A stretch of 64,000 nucleotides of DNA, taken from the NCBI GenBank assembly GCA_003640385.1, contig RCAB01000053.1:62001-126000 (forward strand), read 5' to 3'. The position numbers and the translations under genes are program-made. The DNA comes from Setaria digitata. Its lineage: Eukaryota > Nematoda > Chromadorea > Rhabditida > Setariidae. A model generated the notes under the pieces. That model did no database searches. It was not told the origin of the DNA and saw nothing but the letters and a program-made list of their open reading frames with translations. Positions 51,181 through 63,043 of this stretch are shown piece after piece (position 1 is the stretch's first letter; every line of letters starts with the position of its first letter).

Positions 51181-52484
51181 CTTTTGAATTCAGGCTTTAT
51201 TTTCCTCTTTTCAATCTTTGGTGCAGAAAAATTTTGGAGAATAAATTTAGTTGTTTTATGTTGAGAGCGCAAAAATCGAGGATATAAAAAAAGAAGTGAA
51301 AGTGGCTGAAAAAATGGTTGTTACGAATGTGGAAGCTGCAAACTCGAATATAACTTCTTGTGTTCTACCTTCATGGTAAATGTTTTTCATTTCCTGCCTC
51401 CTAATTTTTTTCTTTGGTAAATGAATGTATTATTAATAATCTCTTTTATCAGTGAGGTTGTTAGTTTTTAATATGCATGGCGAAGTTTGTCTAACAGAGG
51501 ACTTCACGTTGCTGTTTAGTTTGTAGTCGTCTTTTTCCCATAAATACATAGAAATATGCAATTTTCTTTTTTTTTTTTTTTTTTTACACGAAGTAATAAT
51601 GTATCTAAACATCACAAAGTTTACCGACGATTTTATTACTTGCAGCTTTCCTTCAACCTCAGCAGATCTCTCGTCTTTGAATCCATCATCTGTCATGCAA
51701 CAAATGGCTCGACTCGCTTCATCATCAGCTGCACCGGTACAGCAGTTTGATCCCTCGAGTACTGCGTACCAAAACATGCTTCAAACTACAGCTCCTACAT
51801 TTATTAGCAATGGGGCTCCACTACATATTTATTCAGGTATGTTTACTCAACTTTATTCAACTTTTTTGATCTATTTCTTAAATTTAGGTTACTGTTAAAT
51901 TCAGACATTTTATTTGCATTCTTTATTTGCATATTAATCATCTAGTACTTAAGCGTTAGTTGTCTGTGGCGGTGGCGTAGCTCTTTATCAGAGGATTTTC
52001 TTAATTTACTTTGGTCATTAAATTTAATTAATTTTGAATACAATACATATGTTTAATTCATGCATGTACAAACTGATATTCCAAAATAAACTTGTGTGTT
52101 TATCGACTGGTCTCAGTCCTTTCACTTCAATCATTTTCTAACTTTCTAGGCCTTTTTTTCAGGACCGGTTCCAGTTACTGTTTATCAAGTGCGACAACCG
52201 ACATTTGTAAGAACTCCGGGGGGTATAATTCAATCCACCATTGGTCCACTATCGCAAGGATGGGCTCCGTATCCACCACAGAGTTCTTTCCCCACCAAGT
52301 TTGTTTTTTTTTTTTTTCTTAAACTTTTTCACATCGTTTTATTAATTATCACTAGAAACTCGATAGTTTTAGTTTGGTATATTCCAGTGCAGTGGCTCCG
52401 GCAGTAGTTGTCACCACAACAACACCGTCAACGACAGATTCAGAAACCCTTGGAAATGTCCTTGCATCTGCGATGGAGTACTGA
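43575..52484 (+). CDS. RSF1: remodeling and spacing factor 1 (RSF1) homologue
   Basis: Twenty-eight plus-strand exons, all phase-consistent, about 1242 residues: 43575-43706, 44093-44288, 44567-44808, 44980-45140, 45377-45465, 45636-45748, 45827-45952, 46086-46253, 46370-46508, 46588-46787, 47076-47260, 47378-47453, 47626-47714, 47781-47892, 48015-48063, 48149-48269, 48526-48639, 49167-49238, 49342-49494, 49803-49976, 50082-50222, 50420-50601, 50733-50842, 51065-51115, 51266-51375, 51646-51836, 52163-52298 and 52388-52484. Order of parts: an N-terminal RSF1/DDT-like helical domain ([56 protein letters not shown]); acidic/basic linkers; a PHD finger ([11 protein letters not shown] then [15 protein letters not shown]...FCPNCQ) split by an intron; [11 protein letters not shown]; the RSF1 hallmark [16 protein letters not shown]; long acidic, Ser-rich tracts; and a Ser/Pro/Gln C-terminus. 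RSF1 partners the ISWI ATPase (SNF2H) in nucleosome spacing. The N-terminal start and the 48269 donor are the least sure points. Confidence 0.94.
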
Positions 52485-55400
52485 TTTCTCAAAGCATTTC
52501 CTTTTATCGAGGTTGAATCGAATTATGCTGCTTTACATGTTTTCTTAATGCTTCATATTCTTGCTAGTTCCCTTTATTTTTATGAAAATATGTTCGCAGA
52601 TTCACAAAGCGAAGATGTTTGATCTCTACTGAAAGAGCTGGGGTAACACTGTTATCTAGTTTTCAAAAGAAGAGTAAACAAGATGCGATAAATTAATTCT
52701 GAAAACAGACTTAGCACAAAAATTCAGATTTTTTGATCTTCGTTTTATTCTCTTCATTTTTTTTCCGCCATTATTTTATCATGTCATTTCGAGGAAAATC
52801 ATGACCACAATGGTTTAAGAAGTATGATGCACTGCTATTTGATGTTTGTATGATTTTCATATTGCGATATGCTTTAAAATTCTAAAGATTGTTATCATTT
52901 CTTAATCATGATGTTGGTTCATTGTTTTGCCACTGTCTTATAGTGATCAGAAGATTATTTATAGCTACTGAAAATTCATTTGTTTCAAGGATCTGCAAGT
53001 CTTAATAATTTTGGAATTTTAGTTGTCAAACAGAATAAATTTCGAAAAAGAAATGTTAGTTAAGCTTTTTCTCTATCTCTTAAATTGTACATCTTTTCAG
53101 TTCCGAAAATTGAAGACTCTAAAATTTATTTAAGGTTGAAAATCAAAGATGTATAGCACTGTGCTTTACATTTTGCTAATGATTTGGTAGTGAACGTCGA
53201 GAAGAGTTTGCTTCTAAAATTATTCTAAAGAAAAGAATTTATAATCCCAATGAATTACGAATTTCTTTACACCATGGCCTTATACATCCCTGATCATTTT
53301 TATTATATATTTATTATACAGCTTTTTTCTCCAAAATTCTTTAATCAACATCTTTTCCTAATTTTGAGGATATGAAAACTCAGTGTAGCATTTTTACCTA
53401 TAATTTTTTCCTTGTTTAATATTCCGTTATTTTATGTCTGCGGATTAAGCAATATTCCAGAATGGGCTGCTTAGAGCTTTCATTTATCTTCGTTATGGCT
53501 GTTTTTCTTCTAAGTGGTTATGAAACTTTCTGGAATCTCTGTTCTCTGTATTTCTCTCTTCATGGTTCGTTACGTCTCGAAGCGTCATGTCACTTTATAC
53601 TAAATTTTTTGTTACATCTTATTCTACAATTTTTCATATTCCAGTTTGTTACTTAATCATGTTTTGTAATAATGCAGTACCTTTTTAACTCAAAGTTAAG
53701 TTGTCATCTGTAGTTATTGCTATTCTTCGTCATTTAAAGAAATCTCACTTTTTTTTTATTCAAGAGAATTCATATTTAGATTCCATCTTTGAATTAAAAG
53801 AATTGAAATGAAAATTCTTTTGTTTGTTCCATTAAAAATTAGAAAAAAAATAGAATATTATGTAGTTATAAACTGTCAAGGGGGGAGCAAATTAAGGTAT
53901 AAAATTTCGGGAAACTTTAAATCCGATACTAATAGCATTTCTATCATTTTTGCTAAATATGTTAATGCTTTGTGGTCCGGTTTTAGCTCATTTTAGGGTA
54001 TTCAGCCATCAAATTTTTCACTATTTCTGATATTTAAATACGAAACTCATTTCCCATTTCTATAAGGAGAGGGAAAATCAGAAAGATAGTATTTTTTCTC
54101 CACCCTCAGATTTTAAGAATTCTCTCAACAATTTTGCAACTCACAACTTTTTTCTTTCTCTGTATATAAAAGTACTGTTTCAGATGTTGGACAGATTTTA
54201 TATCAAAATTTTTACATTTTTTTTTAATTTCTCTTTATACAGCTGTCAGTAAAATATTGTATCTAGTATTATAGATCTATCTTCACATGAAATTTCAGTA
54301 ATTAATTAATTTGGAAGCTGGCGAAAGTAACCATTTTCGAAAATCATTTTAACAGTTCACAGAGATTGTCTGAGAGTTATTTGAAAACAAACGAGTTGGC
54401 AGGTTGTAGATTCAAAGTGATTCAAAGCATTGTTGATCCGAGGCGTAACGTGCAGAATAATTGCTTCGTACGTCGTCACAGTTAATGGTTGTGATGCCGT
54501 TTCGTTGTTGCGTGGTTCCAGAAGTTCCGAGAAGGAAAGAGAACAGTAGTGAAAGATTAAAGATTAGTGCCATAAATTTAATTTAATTTTCAATATGAAT
54601 CTATTAACAACGGTACCGGCACAACAGGTTGTGGCGTGCTGATCCTGGCAATGGTGGTTAACAGCAGTTGTAACCATCATTTGCACAGTTTCCTGAAATG
54701 TGAGTCTGCATCTTATCGAGGAATGATGACCTGCAGCTACCCGTTGCAGCCCTACTACCACTTGCTATTGGTGTGTAGATGAATCCTGTTATTGTACAGA
54801 TCAATAAACCAGTTATGAAAGGCAGTATCATTCCTTGAATGCTTCCCCATCACCTTCCTTCCTTTTCCCATCTATTGCAGGTGTAATTATATTTCTCCTT
54901 AATTGTCCGGTTAAACAGCTCCACTTCTGTGTAGTAACTCGAAAATGGATACAATGGTCAAGCTTGATGTGATCACAGCTTCAGATACTCCGGCGACCTT
55001 CCTTCCTTATTTTTCGTAGTTATGTTTTATTCCTATCTTCAAGCTTCTCGTCCATGGATCCCTACCCTATCCTACTTCACGAATGTTCGAGTTGTAACAT
55101 TCTGAAGTTACCTCTGTATTTCTTTCACTTTTTTAGGTCCTGCTAAATTTCCATGTGTGCCGAAATTGAATTCCTTAATTCGAAGTCTGAAGTTAATGAC
55201 CATCGTTAGTTTATTTCTTCTTAATTTACTGTTTCATTTCTGATGAATGAATTCAAGATCCAGGTTCTCGCCAGTTTTTACTTTTTAAGCGGTTACATAA
55301 CTATCAAAGTGCTAAACCATTGTTTGGCAAGTAACTTTATTATTGATTAAGGTTTGACCGGTTTGATTACTCCCTTCAATAAATAATTTACATCGGAAAG

Positions 55401-55495
55401 ATATGTAAGATTGATAAAAATTGAGTAGCCCGTATGTCCTAAACATGAATCCTGGGCCGATTTTAAGGAATCTTTTGCTGACTCTTTATTTTTAG
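52485..55495. other. intergenic, RSF1 to reductase gene
   Basis: About 3 kb without a recognised exon chain; it includes the RSF1 3' UTR. A candidate first exon of the downstream reductase, ATG 55243 to a GTAACT donor near 55331, would join in phase, but its peptide is not recognisable, so it is not included in the gene. Confidence 0.4.
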
Positions 55496-58034
55496 GAGTA
55501 TTAGTGACTGGGGCATCCGGTTATCTTGCCATGCACTGCATCCAGCAATTACTCCAGCAGGGTTACAAAGTGCGAGGAACTCTCCGCAACTTATATTGTT
55601 CTGAGAAGATAAGTTCATTACGACAACTGGGAGATAGCGATCAACTGGAACTTTTTCCTGTTTCTCTCGAGGATGGTGCAGATCTGTGGGCAAAGTAGGT
55701 TTTCGAAATTTCCACTTAACATTCCGACTGCAATCGATTCAAACAAATTTAATCTGTCAAACAATATGATTCTCGATCGAAAGTTATGCTCTCTCTTCAC
55801 ATCCAAAAGAGCCTTCTTTTCTTAAAGATTCTAGTCTGAAAAGTACTAATATCTTTTGTATATTTCAGAGCAATGAAGGACTGCACGTACGTGTTGCACA
55901 TAGCAAGTCCCTGTCAGTTGGTAGCAAATGATGCTGTGGTCGAAATAGCAGTTTGTGGTACTTTAAATGTTCTCCGTGGTGCCTCACAGAGACAATGCGT
56001 GCGAAAAGTTGTACTTACTAGTTCTTCTGGCGCTATTAATTTTAAGTCCACTTATAGCTTTGATAATTAACAAGGTTATCTGGTTATTAAACTTTATGTA
56101 TCTCGTGACATTTGTGCATACTTATGTCAATTGTCCCATCAAGTTCAGTTTTTGGCCAGAGTTTTGAGAAATTCTGAATCAGAGAGAGAGAGACATGAAA
56201 CCGTTTAATATATTATGAAAAGTGATTCTGAATTATTAAAAGATACAGTAATATTTACTATAATAATTTCTGTTTCAGTGGGGTATAATAATCACAACAA
56301 ACTTTTCACAGAGAATGATTGGACAAATCTGAACTGGAAGCGCTTGCATCCTTATCACAGGAGCAAAACGTTAGCTGAAAAAGTGGCCTGGAGTTTCATG
56401 GAAAAAAATCCAGGTCAACATCATGCGCATTAAATTTCAGCGAAAAAGGATTACTTCGCAACGGCGCTTTTTAACTGCAACCAAATTTTTTTATCTGAAA
56501 ATAATTCTGTCCGAATTCTAATTTTCTTTTCTTCTCACACATTCAAATTTTTGGATCAACTAAAAGTATCTAAATATAGCAATTTCCAAACATCCACTGC
56601 AGATGTGTCATTTTCACTGACAGTTTTGAATCCCACTCTAATTATTGGACCATTACTACAGAATGCTAATGGAGCAAGTGCTACGGTAGGTTCAATTTAT
56701 CAAATATTGTGTTAAATATGACATTACGACATGTGCAATTATACTTATTGTTCTGATAAATAGTGTTTTATTGATTGTGGTCTTGTATGTTAATTAATGC
56801 TAATGGTTTTTCTTTTTCAGGAAGCTGCAATAAATAGAGAATATTTATAACAACATAATTTGTATTACTTATCATCGTTTTGTCATAACTGATTCATTAG
56901 AAACAGTACGGTTAGTTATTACAGATTATAAGTCGATTTGTGGATGGTTCAATGCCAGCTTATCCATCAATGAAACTTGGTGTGGTTGACGTACGTGATG
57001 TTGCCCGAGCACATATTTTAGCAATGAAAGAGCCAAAAAGTAATGGTGAAAGGATCCTTATTAATGCCGAAATATTGTCTTTCCGACAAATTGCCAAAAT
57101 TTTACGAAAAGAATTTTCTGGATACGGTAGGGATTTTTTTAGTATTTTAGCCTGACATATTCGGATTTTCGTGAGATGTCCTGAAGTCATATGAACTTAG
57201 CAGTCTTTTTATTGTTCTTATCAGCTTTAGGACTATTTTTTAGCACAAGAAATTATATTAATAGCATCAAACATCTCCTGTGCTAACTTGGAAAATCACA
57301 CTTTTTTTGCGGATTCAATCATCAGCTTATAGAATTTCTTTCTGAAAGAATTCAAATAAGTAAAAAATATTAGTCACAAGAACTGATAATGAGACATTCC
57401 TGATGATATTACTGCGATGATCATCAACACTCACTTTAGGCTACAGTGTTCCCATATTTAAAGCTCCTTATGCAGTTATGTGGATATATGCCAAAATAGA
57501 CACAGAAGCAAGACAAGCTTTATCATTATATGGACACAAAGATAATTTCAGTAATTCTAAAGCAAGTTTCTTTCTTTATTTCTGAAAGAATTCTCTATTA
57601 ATATTTCAGTAGATTTTAACTATTTTTTTTTGCAAGTTGTAAACATGTTACTAAAGTAGNTTTTTTGCAAGTTGTAAGCATGTTACTAAAGTAGTATTAA
57701 TTTCATTACCGGTAATTGATAGTTGTTTATATGTTCCAAAGAAAAAAAAGAAAGACTTTTGCCAATNGCAAGTTGTAAACATGTTACTAAAGTAGTATTA
57801 ATTTCATTACCGATAATTGATAGTTGTTTATATGTTCCAAAGAAAAAAAAGAAAGACTTTTGCCAATTTGGTCATTAGTTTTTTTCTTATTTCAACAAAT
57901 TCTAGAGCTTTCGATTGTTAGGCATGTCATATCAGAACGTGAGAAAGTCACTGTTAGAAATGGTTTACGATATGATTGAACGAGGTATTTTACCGAGAAA
58001 GAATCATATAGAAGAGAAGAGACAGCTAATATAA
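55496..58034 (+). CDS. dihydroflavonol-4-reductase-like SDR, 5' partial, possibly impaired
   Basis: Plus-strand exons: 55496-55694, 55869-56045, 56279-56413, 56603-56685, 56925-57126, 57440-57561 and 57906-58034 (TAA). The extended short-chain dehydrogenase (DFR/cinnamoyl-CoA-reductase-like) family is shown by the NAD(P)-binding start VLVTGASGYLA, VLHIASP, GTLNVLRGA, the VVLTSSSGA strand, the YHRSKTLAEK active-site helix (Y-x3-K as YHRSK), LTVLNPTLIIGPLL, GVVDVRDVARAHILAM and the closing DMIERGILPRK. These reduce ketone or aldehyde groups with NAD(P)H; the nematode substrate is unknown. The start codon exon is missing. The junction from exon 55869-56045 to 56279 is out of frame with the only nearby GT (AA/GTCCAC, phase 2 where phase 1 is needed). 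Intron 57562-57905 begins GCAAGT, and only that choice keeps the C-terminus in frame. The first problem could mean an unusual splice, a sequence error or a pseudogene. Confidence 0.8.
57624..57866. repeat. three direct copies around N bases 57660 and 57767
   Basis: GCAAGTTGTAAACATG... appears three times, and a block of about 98 bases to GACTTTTGCCAAT appears twice, with single-base differences (AAGCATG against AAACATG). All lie in the last reductase intron. Same single-N pattern as elsewhere. Confidence 0.9.
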
Positions 58035-60075
58035 TCACGAAACTCTTCATTCCTGCGATGCTGTTGTTAATAATTAATTCACTGCTTCCAGAAATTTTCC
58101 AAAAGTTTTTATGCTTAACTTTTCCGGAAATTTCGTGCTTGAAGAGTACTAAGGAAAAGTTTAAAATTGATATGTAAAATTTTCTTTGAACGTGCTAATG
58201 GTGATCAGATAGAATCATCTAGCCCTTTAGTTTCTCTATATAGGCCGGGATATCTGGTTCTAATTTTATCATAGTTTCAAAAGAGAAATTTAGTTAACTT
58301 TCGAAAAAGAAAAATTTATCGAAAATTCGATCAGGAAGAAAGAAGTGAAGAAAATACAGTGAAACACCTTATGACTTTTTCGACCCACATTTTCTTTTTT
58401 TTATACATAGCTATTTAATTATAAAGTATTCAGTAAATATAAATTCATTGTCGAGAAGTAAATGAACTGGTAGTAGTCTTTCATTTAAATCGTTATTTTG
58501 CATCAAAAGAGTGAAATGTGTCGAAGAAACAAAAAAATAATTTTGGAAGGAAGTTTGCATGTCTCAATCCATAATTAGTATTTGAATTACGTCTCATATG
58601 ATCAGTTCAAAATTACGGCTCAGCATTAAAATATTTTTGATATCAGTTCATTTCTTTTTCTGATATCGACTTAAATGTAACAACAACATGTCAAGGGGAC
58701 CCCGAAAGTCATCTACTGCTTGTGTTTGCTGCATTTCAAACTTTTCTATCTGTATGAATGAATCATGAAAATGAAAAATTCATGAAGAAATTTGTTAAGA
58801 AAAAATAGAATGACTTTTGTCCTCAGATTTCAACAGAGTTTCGTGCCATTCTATAACTGTTGCATTCAATGAACTATGGAAATAAAACTGTCCACCCACA
58901 AATTTCCAATTTTTCATAAAAAGCTCATCTAAAGCGTCACTCCAAAGATTATTAGTATATATTTTTCATTAATCATTACAAACAACTTCCTAAAATCTCT
59001 GATTATAAAGCCAAAAAAAAAGAATCATTTTTATCAGTGCTGCTTCAACGATGGCATGATGGCATAATCATAAAATGATAATGATATCTTACGGCGGAAC
59101 ACCATGCTTATGACTTTTGAGATCGAATCGGAGTAAGTTGGTTATCTGTTTGTGTGTTTCCGCGTCAGTAAAAAATACTTCATTTTTCAAATCACTACTT
59201 TTATTGAGTGCTCAGAGTCGATCACCTAACTGGAAAGTACCAAACAGTTTTCTAAATCACTAGTGCACATATAGTTGTGTAAGAAGTTCGCTTTTAAAAC
59301 TAAATTCATACAGTGAGATTTTCATTGGTAGGAAAAAGTGGATAACTTTCTGACTTCCAAATGAATTCATTTCGCAAAATCATACTATAGACATGGTCAT
59401 TTAGCTTTCATCTTTTTTTTATTACAGATGAACAAATAGTATTAGAACTGTCGCCATAACTTTTGAAAAGCGAAATAAAATGAGAAATATCAGTTTATAC
59501 AAAAAATAGGAGAAGAATATAGACAGTTGTAGCTTTTTGGAATCCCTTCTCGTTTTTTAATATTAAAAAAAAAAATCGATTTGAGGACTCTGTTCTTTGA
59601 AACATTACTGTCACTTTTTCAATCTTTCTATTACTGCCACTTCTTCAATCGTTCTAGAAACTTTCTATAGACGAGAATGAGTGTTTTAATGCTATAGTTT
59701 TAATACAAAATTTGTACTTTATTCGAATTTATTAGTAACAACAGTAATACATTTCCAAGCGTTTAGTGCAAAAAGAGAATTATTATCGGAGCAAGTCGCT
59801 TACTTCAACTTCTGCAAATAATTATATCCTGTTTTAGACATGATATGTAGATTACGGATTATTCTGGCTATTGGATTATTATAAAATATCGTTATAATAT
59901 AATCAACAGTATTATCATATTTTTATTTTGGAAGGATGCTGTACGATTAATTCTGGATTCAATTATAATCAGTAGCAAGCAGTGAAATTTTAATCAAAAT
60001 TTGACCGAAGTATTTTTGACAGATCACTGATGTGAACGTTTGTTAGCTAAATAAATTTATGTCAAAACAATGAAA
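58035..60075. other. intergenic between convergent genes
   Basis: AT-rich DNA between the 3' ends of the plus-strand reductase and the minus-strand Wart-domain gene. No exon chain, RNA gene or repeat array is seen; it must include both 3' UTRs. Confidence 0.45.
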
Positions 60076-63043
60076 TTATGATGGGGAAAAGCTGAGCTGA
60101 TCAAATGATGGGAATGATGGAAACTGGGAATTTTGGAGTAGCGCAGGAACTGATAGGAAAGACTGTTGTTGTTGTGATTGTTGTTGCGCTTCCTGCAATT
60201 GCTGTTGAGGCTGTTGAAACTGCTGTTGAACATGCTGAAATTGCTGTTGCTGTTGCTGAAATTGTTGTTGAGGTTGTTGAAACTGCTGTTGAACATGCTG
60301 AAATTGCTGTTGCTGTTGCTGAAATTGCTGTTGAGGTTGTTGAAATTGCTGTTGCGGCTGTTGAAATTGCTGTTGCGGCTGTTGAAATTGCTGTTGCTGT
60401 ATTGATGTACCATGTTGTGGAAAATAAGCAACTGAACCAAGCAGTTGTTGGCTGGTACCAATAGTGAGCGATGGTACTACTTGTTGTTGCTTTGTATCAA
60501 TAGGTGAAGTGGACAGGTGCGGAAGAACCGGTAAGGAAGAAGGAATCAAAGATGGATCTGAAAATAACTGTGCAAGAGAGTTCTCATCAGTTGATCGTCC
60601 ACCTTAATTGGGCTTAATAAGTTATAAGGAGTTGCACCATCTGAATAATGAAGATTCTTTTTTATGCAGCAAATATAAATCTTCTTCGAAATAATAGCTG
60701 TAAAATCAATGGTTTATCTTTAATTTTTTGGCAATAACCGTTTGGACAAATAAAATAGCAGTCGAATAATACCTGAGTCAGTCTGTTTTACAGGACTGGT
60801 TGATTCTATAATTTCATCGCTAAACTGCAACAAATGATTTTTTTTTTTCTAAAGCTGCATCTCCCTAATTAAATTATCTAGATTTTAATTTCGATTTCGA
60901 AATTTTAGGGTTCTTTGCTAGAATTCATTTCTTTACCATTTTCTATAACTTACCACTATATGAATTCAGGAATTATTTTTTAATTATCAAACTGATCGAC
61001 TAACCTGTGGTAAAGCTTTTCTAACATTTGTCTCTTCTGGTCCAGTTGGTTCATTATTTGCTGCTATTCTTTCCATAACAAATGGTAGAGTATTTTCTTC
61101 CACTGAAAAATTAAAACTGCTTTGTAATTAAGGAATGAAGCCATTTCTCTTCAGTGCTCACCGATCAAAAGAAAGTTTGCGACATCAACTATTTTTTTAA
61201 TTTTAATTTAATTTGACTATTTGTCAATGATCACCACAAATGAACTGATTATTTTATATTAATTATACTCGGAACAAATTAATTCATGGTAGCCAAAAAT
61301 TTGTCTTTAACAACCCTCTGAATAAGCAGTCAAATTTGCTTGCACTCACCGTACAGAACTGATTTTGTCGGATACGGAAGGCACCAAAACCGTCGAACTG
61401 ATACACTGTACGATAAACTGCAATCTTCACCCATTATCAGTGCTAATTAAACTACTTAATTAGTATTTATAAACTTATCAGCGATGTAGCAGTTACCTTA
61501 AGGGAACATGTTATTATTAACAGTACTATGGTGATAATATGATAAAAATTCAGAACCAACAAAAATGATCACTGCAGTTTAAAAAGGATTTCTCGAATTC
61601 CAGAAAGTGACCGGATCATCCATCCTCAATTTCTTTACCTGCCATCCTCCTTGATGTGTTTTTTAACGTTAGCAATGTAATCGAAAGCGTACTGTCTATC
61701 ACCACGCATTACCTCACCACCGACAACAATTTGTCCAGGCGATACGTCTGCAATCCCACGGTCCCAAGAGTTTTTCAGGTTATCAAATGTGCAGCACTGT
61801 AAGAACAATCTGAAATTAAGTGAAATTCAGCGTTCATTTCATTTAACTGAATCTCTTTTCTGTTTTTCACTTTGTTATTTACCGTCAAACAGTTTAATTA
61901 TTTCCATTTTGTTAAAATTTAAAATTTTTTTTATTCGTCGAAGAACATTACGGATTCGTGGTAATATTGGATGAAGGTGATAATCCTCCAACCCACTGCC
62001 TATTCTCGTCGCATGATAAACTGACATAACTTTTCTCACAGAACTGAAATAGTATTTTTAAAAGCTTAAAATTAAAATGGTAAAAAAAAGTTAACGAATT
62101 TTCATCGATTTCAGTTGGAGTAGAGTTCCTTTACAAAAAAAAAAAAAAAAAAGGAAATGAAATAGCTTCAGGTGGTTGCAAAATTTCTTGATCCAATCCT
62201 TGATCATCTCGACATTTCCAATAGAAACGACTGTTTCTTGGAATGCGAACAAATACCATTATTATTTAGCATCATTCGCCTACCACCAAGCCTTGCCTTC
62301 GTTCCTTATATCCATTTTACTTATCAACAACCATAAAAATCTGTTCTTGCTAATAATTTCTCTAAATAATTTTATATAACAACACTAAGCAATAATTTTT
62401 GTAGCCGAATCATTTTGTAATTAGAACTAACTGCCAGCTGTGATTCTCGTGCCGTAATTTTTATTTTGTCATATTTCTTGAGGTCGCTTTTGCGCATAAA
62501 TCCATCGTTTTTTTTATTTATCCTGGAAATTTGATCGAATGATTTGGATGAAGTAAATTATTAAAATATAATTTTTTAAATATAAGAACTCGATGAGGTT
62601 CTGTGAAAAGCAAACTAAATCAATAACTAACCGATAAAACCGAGCACCTTTATCAGTCTTGACTCCCCAACCAAAACAAGATGGCCGAGCACATCCAAGT
62701 ACTGGTTGTCCAGTTGATAATGCCTGGAAGAAAATGAGGCCAGCAAATAGGAAAATGCACTCTATCTTGAGTGTGTACAAAATTATTGGCTACTAGTTAA
62801 TAGATTCAATTATAAAATTTATTCTATTAAGTCTTGAATCAATAAGAACTGAACTTCAGAATTTAAGCAATACTGAATTTCTGATTCAAAGCACTGCTTC
62901 AAATTTAAAATTAGCATTTGTTAAGAAAGATGAGAAAGACATACTTGCAAACTAAATGGAATGGCGTCCTCACCACAGTATGAAGCAAATATATCTCCAA
63001 TTTGTAAGACCATGAGCAGAAATAATAAGGTTAAAAGGAGCAT
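60076..63043 (-). CDS. Wart-domain hedgehog-related secreted protein with polyQ tail
   Basis: Nine minus-strand exons: 62945-63043, 62632-62723, 62432-62522, 61952-62043, 61639-61809, 61350-61417, 61005-61102, 60773-60824 and 60076-60602, in phase, about 429 residues. The N-terminus is a signal peptide (MLLLTLLFLLMVLQI...FAS). It is followed by a cysteine-rich domain matching the nematode Wart/Quahog family: YCGEDAIPFSL, GQPVLGCARPSCFGW, FYR...NDGFMRK, SLSCDENRQWVGGL, CCTFDNL, DRGIA..SPGQIVVGGEVMRGDRQYAFDYI and VRRFWCLP. These hedgehog-related proteins are secreted and often cuticle- or moulting-linked (family knowledge). After a linker (GPEETNVRKALPQ) the last exon is Ser/Pro-rich, then Gln-rich with repeated QFQQPQQ and QFQHVQQ units. 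The TAA comes before any Hint/Hog autoprocessing domain, so none is present. The 60602 acceptor was chosen as the longer in-frame option; a TTTTCAG about 45 bases further in is possible. Confidence 0.88.
60180..60400 (-). repeat. coding glutamine-codon repeat
   Basis: Tandem CAG/CAA codons with interspersed TTT and CCT/CAT codons in the last exon of the Wart-domain gene. Opposite and shifted frames give false Val/Ala/Glu and Leu-rich frames. Confidence 0.9.

Noticed and set aside
60105..60464. Val/Ala/Glu-rich plus-strand frame and Asn/Ser-rich minus-strand frame
   Set aside because: Shadows of the polyglutamine exon in other frames; only the Gln frame joins the upstream Wart exons in phase.
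61789..62379. Plus-strand frames at 61789-61974 and 62176-62379
   Set aside because: They overlap exons or introns of the minus-strand Wart gene and have no recognisable content.
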